Numbered from the stretch's first letter, positions 49,622 to 59,154 are shown. The stretch is DNA of 64,000 bases from Paractinoplanes brasiliensis (GCF_004362215.1 NZ_SNWR01000001.1:3102001-3166000); one strand, 5' to 3'. Made by a program: numbers and translations. Notes: a model not told the origin generated them from the sequence alone.

Positions 49622-51283
49622 TCAGTCGATTTGGGGCAGGGCGGGGCCGAGGATGTCGTCGGCGTCGACGATCGTGTAGGCGTAGCCCTGCTCGGCCAGG
49701 AAGCGCTGACGGTGGGCGGCGTACTCGGTGTCGATCGTGTCGCGGGAGACGACGGTGTAGAAGTGCGCCTGCCGCCCGTCAGCCTTGGGCCGCAGCACCC
49801 GGCCCAGACGTTGCGCTTCCTCCTGACGTGAGCCGAAGGTGCCGGACACCTGGATCGCCACCGCCGCCTCGGGCAGGTCGATCGAGAAGTTGCCGACCTT
49901 CGACAGCACCAGCGTGCGCAGTTCACCGGCGCGGAACGCGTCGAACAGCCGTTCCCGCTCCTTGTTGGTGGTCGAGCCCTGCACGATCGGGGCGTCGAGG
50001 TATTCGCCGAGCTCGTGCAGCTGGTCGAGGAAACCGCCGATGACCAGCACCGGCTCGTCAGGGTGCTTGTCGACCAGCGCCTTCACCACCGGCAGCTTGG
50101 TGCGGGCGGTGGCGGCCACCCGGTAGCGCTCCTCGGCCTCGGTCACCGCGTACGCCATCCGCTCGGCGTCGGTGAGGGTGACCCGCACCTCGACGCACTC
50201 GGCGGGCGCGATCCAGCCCTGCGCCTCGATGTCCTTCCACGGGGCGTCGTAGCGCTTCGGGCCGATCAGCGAGAACACGTCGCCTTCGCGGCCGTCCTCC
50301 CGTACGAGGGTTGCGGTCAGACCCAAGCGGCGACGAGCCTGCAGGTCGGCGGTGAACCGGAAGATCGGCGCGGGCAGCAGGTGCACCTCGTCGTAGACGA
50401 CCAGGCCCCAGTCGCGGGCGCCGAAGACGTCGAGGTGCGGGTACGCCCCGCCCCGGCGCGAGGTGAGCACCTGGTACGTCGCGATGGTGACCGGGCGGAT
50501 CTCCTTGCGCTCCCCCGAGTACTCGCCGATCTCGTCCTCGGTCAGCGACGTACGCGCGATCAGCTCGCGCTTCCACTGCCGCCCGGCCACCGTGTTGGTC
50601 ACCAGAATCAGCGTGGTGGCCTTCGCCGTGGCCATCGCGGCCGCCCCGACCAGCGTCTTTCCGGCGCCGCAGGGCAGCACCACCACCCCCGAGCCGCCCG
50701 CCCAGAAGCCGTCGACCGCTTCCTGCTGATAGGAGCGCAGACTCCAGCCGTCCTCGGCCAGGCTGATCTCGTGGGCCTCGCCGTCGACGTAACCGGCCAG
50801 GTCCTCCGCAGGCCAGCCCAGCTTGAGCAGCGCCTGCTTGAGGCGGCCGCGCTCGGACGGGTGCACCACGATGGTCTCGTCGTCGATCTTGGCGCCGAGC
50901 ATGCCCGCGAGCTTCTTGGACTTCGCCACCTCGACCAGCACGATCTTGTCGAGGCCGCGCAGCACCAGGCCGTGGCTCGGGTCGTTGACCAGCTGCAGCC
51001 GCCCGTACCGGTCCATCGTCTCGGCCACGTCGACCAGCAACGCGTGCGGGACCGGGTAACGCGAGAACTTGATCAGCGAGTCGACGACGCTCTCGGCGTC
51101 GTGACCCGCGGCGCGGGCATTCCACAGGCCGAGCGGGGTCAGCCGGTACGTGTGCACGTGTTCCGGCGACCTTTCCAGCTCGGCGAACGGGGCGATGGCC
51201 ATCCGGCACGCCTTCGCGTCCGGGTGGTCCACCTCCAGAAGCAGAGTCTTGTCGGACTGGACGATCAGAGGCCCGCCGCTCAC
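49622..51283 (-). CDS. XPB-type DNA repair helicase
   Basis: 553 residues. The N-terminal damage-recognition part (GPLIVQSDKTLLLEVDH onward) and two RecA domains with Walker A LPCGAGKTLVGAA, DEVH box YDEVHLLPAP, motif III LGLTATLVREDG and motif VI EEAQRLGRVLRPKADG. It closely matches the mycobacterial XPB helicase, a 3'-5' unwinding enzyme linked to repair. GTG 51283 with GAAGG upstream gives the start found in relatives; the frame is open to 51328. Confidence 0.92.
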   Translation of the reverse strand: MSGGPLIVQSDKTLLLEVDHPDAKACRMAIAPFAELERSPEHVHTYRLTPLGLWNARAAGHDAESVVDSLIKFSRYPVPHALLVDVAETMDRYGRLQLVNDPSHGLVLRGLDKIVLVEVAKSKKLAGMLGAKIDDETIVVHPSERGRLKQALLKLGWPAEDLAGYVDGEAHEISLAEDGWSLRSYQQEAVDGFWAGGSGVVVLPCGAGKTLVGAAAMATAKATTLILVTNTVAGRQWKRELIARTSLTEDEIGEYSGERKEIRPVTIATYQVLTSRRGGAYPHLDVFGARDWGLVVYDEVHLLPAPIFRFTADLQARRRLGLTATLVREDGREGDVFSLIGPKRYDAPWKDIEAQGWIAPAECVEVRVTLTDAERMAYAVTEAEERYRVAATARTKLPVVKALVDKHPDEPVLVIGGFLDQLHELGEYLDAPIVQGSTTNKERERLFDAFRAGELRTLVLSKVGNFSIDLPEAAVAIQVSGTFGSRQEEAQRLGRVLRPKADGRQAHFYTVVSRDTIDTEYAAHRQRFLAEQGYAYTIVDADDILGPALPQID

Positions 51284-51372
51284 CTGCACACCCTTCGAAG
51301 AGCTGTAACCGACCCTCCAGTCTGACACGAGGTCGCTGCAACCTTTCGGCCCAGGAACTCGTTGATCAACAA

Positions 51373-51400
51373 GACCGCACGCGTTCGGGGGCGTGCGGTC
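51373..51400 (-). terminator. Hairpin after the helicase-associated gene
   Basis: Perfect 10-bp stem GACCGCACGC and complement with an 8-base loop, immediately beyond the stop at 51402 and before the XPB start. No T run. Confidence 0.65.
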
Positions 51401-51401
51401 C

Positions 51402-53831
51402 CTACTTCTCCTCGTCGGGCACGGCGGCGGTGATGCGGTGCAGCGCGAACGTGTGCAACGTCTCGGTCCGTTCGTCCTCGGCGCGCAGATAACCCGCGCT
51501 CAGCGACACCGGGCGTACCAGCCGCGACAGCGTCGCCCCGTGCGAGTCGACGTAACCCACCCAGACCTTGACCTTTTCCCGTACGGCCTGTTGCAGCACC
51601 GCCATCGCCTGCCCGTGCTGCTGCACCGGGGTCAACCCCGCCACGCCCTGCCCGTTGGCCGCGCGCACGGTGACCGGCGCCCGGCGGGCGGCCCGGGTGG
51701 CGATGTCTCCACGCCGGATCTGCTCGACCACCCCGGCCAGCCGCGGCCCGGCCAGCACCGGCGGACCGGCCTGATCCGCCAGCCGGGAGGCGACCGACGT
51801 CCGGGTCGGGGCCCGCCGCACCTTGGGCCGGCTCAGCACCGCGGCGCCCCCGGCGTCCTCGGCCACGGGCGCGAAACCCGCCTCGCGCAGCGCGCCCAGC
51901 AGCCGTGCCACCTGCAAGGGGCTGACCAGCACGGTCGGCGCGATCTGGCGCAGACCGAGCACGCCCAGCCGCTTGTCGGCCAGCACCTCGGCCAGCAGCG
52001 CCTCGTCGTCGCTGCGCAGATAGGACCCGGCCGACCCGGCCCGCAGCCCGCCGTGCTTGCGGGCGGCGTCGTCGATCATGTAGCTCAGCGTCTGCGGCAC
52101 CGGCGTACGCGACCGGCGCCGGAAGACCGCGTGCAGGTCGGCCGCCGTGTAACCCACGTCGAGAGCCCGCCGCACGCTGGCCGCGGTCACCCGGAACACG
52201 CTCGCGCCCCCGGCCGACTCCGGCTCGGCGATCACGTCGAGCTCGGCGGCCAGCTCCGGCTCGGGCGGACCGGGCACCACGACCGACAGGTCGGCCTGCA
52301 CCAGCACGTGATCGACCGGGGCCGGGAGCAGCGCGTCCAGCGTGCCGACGGCGTCATCGGGCGGCTCCGTCGAGGCCGGCCGCACCCCGAGAGGGTCGAC
52401 GTCGGTGTCGTCGACGTCTTCCAGGAGCAGACGCCCGTACGAGGTGATGGCCCCGAGCGCCGAGACGCCGAGCTGGGCGGCCCCCGTCAGGGCGTCACGG
52501 TGAGCCGCCTCACGCCCGCGCGAGCGCCGTGGGGTCTGCCAGGCGAGCAGGCCGAGCACCTCGTCGGCCTGTGGCGCCGTGCCCGGCTTGAGGTCGGCCA
52601 GCACCAGCAGCGCCTCGCGACGGGCCTGCGGGGCGCCGGCGCGCTCGGCGTCGGGGGCGAGCGCGTTGATCGGACGGTCCCGGTCGTCGCGCTGCCCGAC
52701 CAGGCCCGGCTGCCGGGTCATCGCGAGCCAGGCCCGCGCCAGCGCCGTCCAGCGCTGGGCACTGCTGAGCGCGCGCCACAGGTCGTACGCGCCGGTGGGC
52801 AGAAAGACCTCGTCGACGGCCCCGCTCGCCCGGCTCACGGTCACCGACCGCCCGCTGCCCGCCACGTCGGCCTCGCCGAGCAGCCCGGCCGCGTACGCGA
52901 CCTCGAGCAGCAGAGCCGCCCCGGGTTCGTCCAGGCCGGCCGTGCGGGCGAGACGCTTGAGATCCCGTACGCCCAGGCCGCCGGCCCGCAGCACCGGGGC
53001 GGGCTCGGCCGCCAGCGCCTCGAGCAACGCCTCCGTGCTGCGTACGGCCTCCATGACCTGACCGGCGCCGGCCGAGTCGACGGATTTCGGGTCGCGGGCG
53101 GCGCCCTCGGGGATGGGCGGGAACGGCCGCAGCGCGCCCAGCGGCCCGGTGTCCCGCCGCAGCAGCAGGCCCACCTCGCGGGGCAACTCGACCAGCTCGC
53201 CGTCAGCGCGTGGGGCCCGGCCGGCCTCGCTGATCGGCACCAGCACGTGATTGTCGACCAGCCACCGCACCGGCTCGGCGACAGCCTCACGCCGCAGCGC
53301 GCCGATGGGCGGACCAGCGGCGAGCCGGTCGAGCACGGCTCGGGCGCCGGGCGGGGCGGCCAGGACCGTACGGCGAAGTTTGGCCTTGTCGGCACAGAGC
53401 GCGGCCGCCTGGGCGTCGAGGTAGTCGGCGGGACGGCCCAGACCGGCGGGATAGGGCGACGTGACCTCGTCGATCGCGCCCACCAGGTGCAGGGAGTCCT
53501 CGTTGCCGTAGAGCAGGAACCGCACCCGGAGGCGGTCGATCGCCACCCGCACGTCGTCGGGGGCGACGCCGGTGGCCAGCTCGAGGATCGCGTCGACCGA
53601 GGTCGTCGCCGTCTCGGCCGAGCGGCTCAGCCGGGCCGCGTCGAGGACATGAAGCGTGAACTCGTCGAGGCCGTCGAGGCAGCGCGCGACCGAGCCGCGG
53701 GACTGGGCCCGTACGGCCAGCGCGGAGATGTCGGCGGGCACGGGCACGACAAGGTCGGGTCGCAGCTGGACGAGCGCGCTCAGCGCCTCGTCGGTCAGCG
53801 ACCGCAGTTGATCGGCGAATGTGGTGGCCAT
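51402..53831 (-). CDS. Large helicase-associated protein (XPB/Ssl2-like C-terminal domain)
   Basis: 809 residues. It begins FADQLRSLTDEALSALVQLRPDLVVPVP and has many winged-helix-like repeats. The centre holds the XPB/Ssl2-like segment LLPAPVDHVLVQADLSVVVPGPPEP, and the end has a WYL-like beta region (VKVWVGYVDSHGATLSRLVRP then LRAEDERTETLHTFAL HRI). No Walker motif, so it is not a helicase itself. It is encoded next to XPB in many actinobacteria and may work with it. ATG 53831 with TAGCGT eight bases before. Confidence 0.85.
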   Translation of the reverse strand: MATTFADQLRSLTDEALSALVQLRPDLVVPVPADISALAVRAQSRGSVARCLDGLDEFTLHVLDAARLSRSAETATTSVDAILELATGVAPDDVRVAIDRLRVRFLLYGNEDSLHLVGAIDEVTSPYPAGLGRPADYLDAQAAALCADKAKLRRTVLAAPPGARAVLDRLAAGPPIGALRREAVAEPVRWLVDNHVLVPISEAGRAPRADGELVELPREVGLLLRRDTGPLGALRPFPPIPEGAARDPKSVDSAGAGQVMEAVRSTEALLEALAAEPAPVLRAGGLGVRDLKRLARTAGLDEPGAALLLEVAYAAGLLGEADVAGSGRSVTVSRASGAVDEVFLPTGAYDLWRALSSAQRWTALARAWLAMTRQPGLVGQRDDRDRPINALAPDAERAGAPQARREALLVLADLKPGTAPQADEVLGLLAWQTPRRSRGREAAHRDALTGAAQLGVSALGAITSYGRLLLEDVDDTDVDPLGVRPASTEPPDDAVGTLDALLPAPVDHVLVQADLSVVVPGPPEPELAAELDVIAEPESAGGASVFRVTAASVRRALDVGYTAADLHAVFRRRSRTPVPQTLSYMIDDAARKHGGLRAGSAGSYLRSDDEALLAEVLADKRLGVLGLRQIAPTVLVSPLQVARLLGALREAGFAPVAEDAGGAAVLSRPKVRRAPTRTSVASRLADQAGPPVLAGPRLAGVVEQIRRGDIATRAARRAPVTVRAANGQGVAGLTPVQQHGQAMAVLQQAVREKVKVWVGYVDSHGATLSRLVRPVSLSAGYLRAEDERTETLHTFALHRITAAVPDEEK

Positions 53832-53918
53832 CGTGTTCAACGCTAGCGGCCGTGGGACGATATTGAGGTGTCCGGCTGGGCCGGACACTGATCCGTACGG
53901 ACGCTGAAGGGGACATCT

Positions 53919-54122
53919 GTGGCCGCGAAGAACAAGTTGCCGGGTACCGCCGTCGAGGGGGGCGCGGGTCCTCGCCGGACGAAGCCGGTCGACGCGCAGG
54001 GTCACCTGGAGGTTTCCGAGATCCTCTCCGACCGCGCCGCCGCCCCGTCGCCGTTCGGTGACGACCAGACCTTCCCGCTGCCGGTCGAGCGCTTGCACTA
54101 CATCCCGTCGACCCCGGCGTGA
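53919..54122 (+). CDS. Small conserved hypothetical protein
   Basis: 67 residues, Pro/Ala-rich at the start and ending FPLPVERLHYIPSTPA. GTG start with GAAGGGGA five bases upstream. The gene overlaps the HAD phosphatase by four bases (GTGA), which supports it being real. No domain recognised. Confidence 0.68.
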   Translation: MAAKNKLPGTAVEGGAGPRRTKPVDAQGHLEVSEILSDRAAAPSPFGDDQTFPLPVERLHYIPSTPA

Positions 54123-54745
54123 GTGATGCGGTCGGGTTCGACCTGGACATGACCCTGATCGACTCCCGGCCCGGCATCCACGCCGCCTACCGGGCGCTGA
54201 CCCAGCTGACCGGCGTCCACGTCGACGCCGACCTCGCGGTCAGCCGCCTGGGGCCGCCGCTGCGCACCGAGCTCGCGCAGTGGTTCCCGCCCGGCGAGAT
54301 CGAGGAGGCGGTCACCACCTACCGCGCGCTTTACGTCGAGCACGCGATCAAGCCGGCCGTGCCGTTGAAGGGCGCGGTCGAGGCGCTGGCCGCCGTCCGC
54401 GAGCTGGGTCTGCGTGTTGTGGTTGTCACATCGAAGCTGGGGCGTCTGGCCGCGCTGCACCTGGATCACCTCGGTCTGATCGCCGATGAGCTCGCCGGGG
54501 ACCTGTTCGCCGAGGGTAAGGCGGCCGCGCTGACGTCGCACGGCGTCCGCTGGTACGTGGGTGATCACGTCGGCGACATGGTGGCGGCGCGGACGGCCGG
54601 GGTTCCGGGGATCGGTGTGGCCACCGGGCCGTGCTCGGCCGGCGAGCTGTGGGAAGCCGGGGCGGCGTACGTGTTGGACGACCTCACCGGCCTGCCCGAG
54701 CTGCTGCGCCGGATTGCAGTTGGGTCCGGGCCCCCGCTTAAGTAG
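54119..54745 (+). CDS. HAD hydrolase, phosphoglycolate-phosphatase-like
   Basis: 208 residues. HAD motif I GFDLDMTLIDSRPG, motif II VVVTSKLGR with the Ser/Thr, motif III lysine in FAEGKAAAL and motif IV VGDHVGDMVAA. The helical cap is type C1. Likely a phosphoglycolate or pyrophosphatase-type phosphatase; the substrate is not set. GTG start coupled to the small upstream gene. Confidence 0.87.
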   Translation: MSDAVGFDLDMTLIDSRPGIHAAYRALTQLTGVHVDADLAVSRLGPPLRTELAQWFPPGEIEEAVTTYRALYVEHAIKPAVPLKGAVEALAAVRELGLRVVVVTSKLGRLAALHLDHLGLIADELAGDLFAEGKAAALTSHGVRWYVGDHVGDMVAARTAGVPGIGVATGPCSAGELWEAGAAYVLDDLTGLPELLRRIAVGSGPPLK

Positions 54746-54873
54746 CCTTGCGGTGAGCGGTTGTTTCCATTTGAGGGTTCTTCAGGGCCTACCTCGACTG
54801 GCAGAGGGCCGCACGTTCCCGCCATGGTCTCCACCGCCCTGAAGAATTCTCATTAGTGAAGTTGAGGTCAGCG

Positions 54874-55260
54874 GTGCCCACGGGTCGAGTGAAGTGGTAC
54901 GACGCGACGAAGGGATTCGGTTTCGTCACCAGCGATGAGGGCGGCGACGTGTTCCTGCCCAAGGGCGCGCTGCCGGCCGGGGTGGCCGAGTTGAAAACGG
55001 GTCAGCGCGTCGAGTTCGGCGTGGTGGACAGTCGTAAGGGCGCCCAGGCCATGGGCGTCAAGCTGATCGACGCGCCGCCCTCGCTGGCGGAGCTGCGGCG
55101 CCGCCCGGCCGAGGAACTGCACGGCATGGTCGAAGACATGATCAAGGTGCTGGAGTCGCAGGTGCAGCCGGGCCTGAGCCGGGGGCGTTACCCCGACAAG
55201 CGCGTTGCGCAAAAGATCGCGCAGCTTGTGCACGCCGTCGCGAAAGAGTTCGAAGTCTAG
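54874..55260 (+). CDS. Cold-shock-domain protein with C-terminal helical extension
   Basis: 128 residues. The CSD starts at once: GRVKWYDATKGFGFVTSDEGGDVFLPKGAL, with RNP-1-like KGFGFV and RNP-2-like VFLPK. The usual FVH of CspA is FLP here. An extension of about 60 helical residues follows (ELRRRPAEELHGMVEDMIKVL), unlike the 67-residue Csp proteins. It should bind single-stranded RNA or DNA. GTG 54874 has TGAGG. Its stop overlaps the mqnD stop in CTAG. Confidence 0.87.
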   Translation: MPTGRVKWYDATKGFGFVTSDEGGDVFLPKGALPAGVAELKTGQRVEFGVVDSRKGAQAMGVKLIDAPPSLAELRRRPAEELHGMVEDMIKVLESQVQPGLSRGRYPDKRVAQKIAQLVHAVAKEFEV

Positions 55261-56078
55261 ACAAAGGGCTTCACAGTCGGTGTCAGACCCGCCGCTGCCG
55301 CACGCTGCAACAGGGCGTCGGCGGCGGCGAGTCCGTCCCGGCCCAGTTCCAGCGTGAACTCGTTGACGTAGAGATCGATGTGCTGCTGGACGACCTCGGG
55401 CTCCATCTCCTGCGCGTTGGCCAGCACGAACTCGCGGCTCGCGTCGGGGTTGGCCCAGGCCATGCTCACCGAGTTGCGGATCCACTCGGTGGCCTCGGCC
55501 GGGTCGACCACACCCTTCTTGGCCAGGATCGCGCCCAGCGGGATGGGCAGACCGGTGTCCGACTCCCACCACTCGCCGAGATCGGCCAGCGCGTGCAGCC
55601 CGTGCCGCTGATAGGTGAACCGGGCTTCGTGAATGACCAGACCGGCGTCGTACGTGCCGTTGGCGACACCGGGCATGATCTGGTGGAACGGGACCACCTC
55701 GATGCGGCCCGGCGCCTGGTCGGCCGACCAGAGGCGGAAGAGCAGGTACGCCGTGGTGCGGTCACCGGGCACAGCCACCGTCTTGCCGGCCAGGTCGACG
55801 CCGGGCTCACGGGTCAGCACCAGCGGGCCGCAGCCCCGGCCCAGCGCACCGCCGGTGGGCAGCAGCTCGTAGTCGTCGAGCAGCCACGGCAGTGCGGCAT
55901 AGCTCACCTTGACCAGGTCGAACTCGCCCCGCTCGGCCGCCGTGTTGGTCACGTCGACGTCGGCGAAGGTCAGGTTGACCTCGGGAGTGCCCGGGATGAG
56001 CCCGTGCACCAGAGCGTGGAAGACGAACGTGTCATTGGGACACGGAGAGACCGCGAGAGAAAGCGCCACGGGGTCCAC
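55257..56078 (-). CDS. mqnD: 1,4-dihydroxy-6-naphthoate synthase
   Basis: 273 residues. A periplasmic-binding-protein-like fold used as an enzyme: SPCPNDTFVFHALVHG at the start, FDLVKVSYAALPWLLDDYELL, GRGCGPLVLTR and GLVIHEARFTY are hallmarks of MqnD. It cleaves cyclic dehypoxanthine futalosine to dihydroxynaphthoate in the futalosine route to menaquinone. mqnB lies 62 bases upstream. The other mqn genes are not in the window. Confidence 0.92.
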   Translation of the reverse strand: MDPVALSLAVSPCPNDTFVFHALVHGLIPGTPEVNLTFADVDVTNTAAERGEFDLVKVSYAALPWLLDDYELLPTGGALGRGCGPLVLTREPGVDLAGKTVAVPGDRTTAYLLFRLWSADQAPGRIEVVPFHQIMPGVANGTYDAGLVIHEARFTYQRHGLHALADLGEWWESDTGLPIPLGAILAKKGVVDPAEATEWIRNSVSMAWANPDASREFVLANAQEMEPEVVQQHIDLYVNEFTLELGRDGLAAADALLQRAAAAGLTPTVKPFV

Positions 56079-56140
56079 GCTAGACGCGCCGCCCCGTCAT
56101 GGCGTGCCGCGACCGCTGTCTCTCATCCCACACGGTGAAG

Positions 56141-56767
56141 TTATCCACAGGCTTTCCACAAAGCCCCAGAGGCTGTGGACAACGCGGCGAAGGCGTCCTT
56201 GAGCCGCCATGCCGCACGGTCTCGCGGCCCGACCGGATTGGAGACAGTGCGCAGCTCGGCGAAGGGAAGAGACCCGGCGGCGACCGCGACCCCGAAGCCC
56301 TCCATCGCCTCGGCCACAGCCTGTGGATAACTCGCGGCCAGCCGCTCGGCGGTGGCGGCGGTGCCGGTGACGGTGCTCAGGGTCACGACGTCGCCGGGGA
56401 TGGCGTCGGGCAGCGCCTCGATGAGCGACCTCACCAGCGAGGGGTCGGCCGGGAGCACGCTCGTGCCGAAGCCGAGCTCGTCGACGGTGAGGAAGCCGTC
56501 GGGTGTCTCGGCCCCCAGATCGGCGGCAATGCTGCGGAGCCCGATCACCGTTGAGCCGACCGGGGCTCGGCCGGGGAAGCCGCCCGCTATCCCGGCCGAG
56601 ATGACCGCCTGGTAACGGCCGGTCGCCAGGAGCCGCGCGGTGCCGGCCGCGGCGGCCGCGGGCCCGACGCCGACGGGCTCGACCACCACGTGATCAGGGT
56701 CAGCGCCGGCACGCACAGCATCGGCCTCGGCGGCCACGGCGGTGACCACAAGCAGCGGCAAAGTCAT
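56141..56767 (-). CDS. mqnB: Futalosine hydrolase
   Basis: 208 residues. Nucleosidase fold: VVTAVAAEADAVRAG at the start, the phosphorylase-like SAGIAGGFPGRAPVGSTVIG, VDELGFGT, and AMEGFGVAVAA, where the Glu of the MEG motif binds the ribose in MTA/SAH nucleosidase relatives. It removes hypoxanthine from futalosine. It precedes mqnD. Its last codons and TAA spell a DnaA-box-like TTATCCACA on the plus strand, probably by chance. Confidence 0.9.
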   Translation of the reverse strand: MTLPLLVVTAVAAEADAVRAGADPDHVVVEPVGVGPAAAAAGTARLLATGRYQAVISAGIAGGFPGRAPVGSTVIGLRSIAADLGAETPDGFLTVDELGFGTSVLPADPSLVRSLIEALPDAIPGDVVTLSTVTGTAATAERLAASYPQAVAEAMEGFGVAVAAGSLPFAELRTVSNPVGPRDRAAWRLKDAFAALSTASGALWKACG

Positions 56768-56780
56768 CGATCGGAGTCCC

Positions 56781-58031
56781 TCAGCCCATTCGTTCCTGTT
56801 CGAGAACCACCTCGGGCAACGGCCTGACCGCCCCCGCCAGCGTCAGCGAAACGACCAGCAGCACGGCCACCGCCACCAACGCGTTCTTGACCGTCACATG
56901 ATCGCCCAGGAAGCCGATCAGCGGCGGCCCGCCCAGGAAAGCGCAGTACCCGATGGAAGCCACCACGCTCACCCGCGAAGCCGCGTGCGCGGGGTCGTCG
57001 GCGGCCGCGCTCATGCCGACCGGGAAGCCCAGCGACGCCCCCAGACCCCAGAGCAGCGCGCCGGCGAAGGCGAACGGCGTCGACGGCCCGAGGATGTAAA
57101 GGGCCAGCCCACCCACACTCACCGCGGCCAGCGCCCGGACGACGGGGACCCGCCCGTACCGGTCGAGCAGCGCCGGCCCGAACCAGCGCCCGGCTGTCAT
57201 CGCGCTCAGGAACAGCGCGAACGCCAGCGTCCCGACGGCGGCCGACGTGCCGTAGCTGTCGATCATCGAGACGCTGATCCAGTCGATACCGGCGCCCTCG
57301 GTGAAGGCGAACGCCAGCACGAAGACGCCGACCAGGATCGTGCGCGGCTCCCGCCATGTGGCGACCGCGTTGCGCAGACGCTCGCGCTTGGTGATCACCG
57401 GCGGATTGGAGGCGATCATCGTGGGGTCGGAGGGCGTCACGGCGGGCACCGGGCCGGCGTCGTCGGGCACGAAGGCCCGTACGGAGAACACGACCACGAC
57501 GGCGATGAGCACCGCCGTCACGGCGAGGTGCAGCGTGACCGACACCCCGGTGGCGACCGCCCCCGCGCCGACCAGCGCGCCCGCGACCGTGCCGACGCTG
57601 AACCCGGCGTGGAACCGGGGCATGATCGCCTTGCCGAGGCGGCGCTCGACGATCGCGCCCTGCACGTTCATCGCCACGTCCCAGGCGCCGTTCGCGAAAC
57701 CGAAGGCGAACAGCCCGATCACCACCGGCACGACCCCGTACTCGTAACCGAACGAGACGGAGAGCAGCGCTACGCCAAGTAGCACGCCCATCGCGGCGAC
57801 CGTGCGGCTCGAACCGAAGCGGGCCACGATCTGCCCCGCGATCAGCAACGAGACGATCGACCCGGCGGCCAGCGCGAGCAGCACCAGACCGAGCCGCGAC
57901 GGCGTCAGCCCGAGCTCGTCGCGGACCTGCGGGATGCGCGAGGCCCAGCTGGCGGCGGCGACCCCGGCAAGGATGAAGGCTGCGTAAACGGCGCGGGTGG
58001 CGGCCCGTACCTCGGAAGCGGCAATGGTCAC
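56781..58031 (-). CDS. MFS transporter in tetR operon
   Basis: 416 residues, about twelve helices: RAVYAAFILAGVAAASWASR, LTPSRLGLVLLALAAGSIVS, FAFGFANGAWDVAMNVQGA. The type (YfkF/Bcr-like with a split central loop rich in Pro/Asp) is common for small-molecule exporters. GTG overlaps the tetR stop by four bases, so the regulator and pump are cotranslated. Substrate unknown. Confidence 0.85.
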   Translation of the reverse strand: MTIAASEVRAATRAVYAAFILAGVAAASWASRIPQVRDELGLTPSRLGLVLLALAAGSIVSLLIAGQIVARFGSSRTVAAMGVLLGVALLSVSFGYEYGVVPVVIGLFAFGFANGAWDVAMNVQGAIVERRLGKAIMPRFHAGFSVGTVAGALVGAGAVATGVSVTLHLAVTAVLIAVVVVFSVRAFVPDDAGPVPAVTPSDPTMIASNPPVITKRERLRNAVATWREPRTILVGVFVLAFAFTEGAGIDWISVSMIDSYGTSAAVGTLAFALFLSAMTAGRWFGPALLDRYGRVPVVRALAAVSVGGLALYILGPSTPFAFAGALLWGLGASLGFPVGMSAAADDPAHAASRVSVVASIGYCAFLGGPPLIGFLGDHVTVKNALVAVAVLLVVSLTLAGAVRPLPEVVLEQERMG

Positions 58032-58597
58032 CCGGGCACTCCGAGAAAACGGCCCACGATCGCCCGGGTGTCGGCCCGGTCGAACGTGGCGGTGGACAGG
58101 ATCAGGTGCATGACAAGCCCCTCGTTGAGCGCGTCGAGGGCCCGCGCGGTGACCGGATCGACAAACCGTTCCAGCACAGAACGTGATCGACGCATCCACG
58201 CCTCGGTCACGCCGCGCAACGCCGGGTCGCGCAGGGCCGCCAGATAGAGCTCGTACGCGACGGCCCAGTCCCGCTGGTCCGCGTCCGCGCCGTCGTGGAT
58301 CAGGTCGGTCACCGCGTCCGCGAACCCGGCGAGATCGGTGACGTTCTCGAAGTGCGCCTCGTACCGTGGCGACATCTGCTCGGCGTGCCGGCGGAAGGCC
58401 TGTTCGAGCAGGTCCTCGAGACTGTCGAAATGGTAGGTGATCGAGCCCAGCGGCACGTCGGCCGCGGACGCGATGCGCCGGCTGGTGGTGCCCGTGACGC
58501 CGTTGTCGGCGATCACCCCGATGGCCGCGTCGATGATCCGGCTCTTGCGGTCGGGGTCGTAGCGCCGCGGCGACCGGGCGGCGGGAGCGGCGGTCAC
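58028..58597 (-). CDS. TetR-family regulator in transporter operon
   Basis: 189 residues from GTG 58597. HTH: ADNGVTGTTSRRIASAADVPLGSITYHFDSLEDLLEQAF. The C-terminal region is of the TetR_C_17-like helical type. It is the middle gene of an acetyltransferase-tetR-MFS run with GTGA overlaps on both sides, so it probably controls this operon. The operator should lie at the divergent promoter near 59155-59193. Confidence 0.88.
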   Translation of the reverse strand: MTAAPAARSPRRYDPDRKSRIIDAAIGVIADNGVTGTTSRRIASAADVPLGSITYHFDSLEDLLEQAFRRHAEQMSPRYEAHFENVTDLAGFADAVTDLIHDGADADQRDWAVAYELYLAALRDPALRGVTEAWMRRSRSVLERFVDPVTARALDALNEGLVMHLILSTATFDRADTRAIVGRFLGVPG

Positions 58598-59154
58598 GGC
58601 TCGACCTGCCGGATGATCCGGGCCGGGTTGCCCACGGCGACCACGTTCGCCGGCAGGTCTTTGGTGACCACCGCCCCGGCCCCGACCACCGTGTTCTCGC
58701 CGATGGTCACCCCGGGCAGGACGATCACGCCGCCCCCGAGCCAGACGTTGTCGCCGATGACGATCGGCGAGGCGGCCTCCCACTTGTCGCGGCGCGGGCC
58801 GGCGGCGACCGGATGCCACGGGGTGAGCAGTTGGACATTGGGGCCGATCTGCACGTCGTCGCCGATCGTGACGGTCGCCACGTCCAGGCTGACCAGCCCG
58901 AAGTTGACGAAGGTGCGGGCCCCGACGAAGGTCTGACGGCCGTAGTCGCAGCGGAACGGCGGCCGGATCTCGGTGTCCTCGCCGAGGCCGCCGAGCAGCT
59001 CGGTCAGCAGCTCGCGCCGCAACGCCTGGTCGGCGGGGTCGGCCTGATTGAACCGGTGGGAGAGCGACGCCGCCCTCTCCGCGTCACGGGCCAAGGCCGG
59101 ATCGTCGGCTCGGTACAGCTCACCGGCCAGCATCCGCTCGCGCATCGTGGTCAT
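58594..59154 (-). CDS. Sugar O-acetyltransferase (Maa/LacA type)
   Basis: 186 residues. N-terminal MRERMLAGELYRADDPALARD (mac domain), then a left-handed beta helix: YGRQTFVGARTFVNFGLVSLD and hexapeptide repeats ending GDNVWLGGGVIVLPGVTIG. The active-site His is in LLTPWHPVAAG. It moves an acetyl group from acetyl-CoA to a sugar hydroxyl. ATG 59154; TACGCT lies seven bases upstream. Confidence 0.9.
   Translation of the reverse strand: MTTMRERMLAGELYRADDPALARDAERAASLSHRFNQADPADQALRRELLTELLGGLGEDTEIRPPFRCDYGRQTFVGARTFVNFGLVSLDVATVTIGDDVQIGPNVQLLTPWHPVAAGPRRDKWEAASPIVIGDNVWLGGGVIVLPGVTIGENTVVGAGAVVTKDLPANVVAVGNPARIIRQVEP

Noticed and set aside
56141..56336. TTATCCACA and TGTGGATAA, DnaA-box-like motifs near mqnB, also one at 45119
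   Set aside because: Two lie within mqnB coding sequence and they are not clustered as in an origin; no dnaA, dnaN or other origin genes are near.
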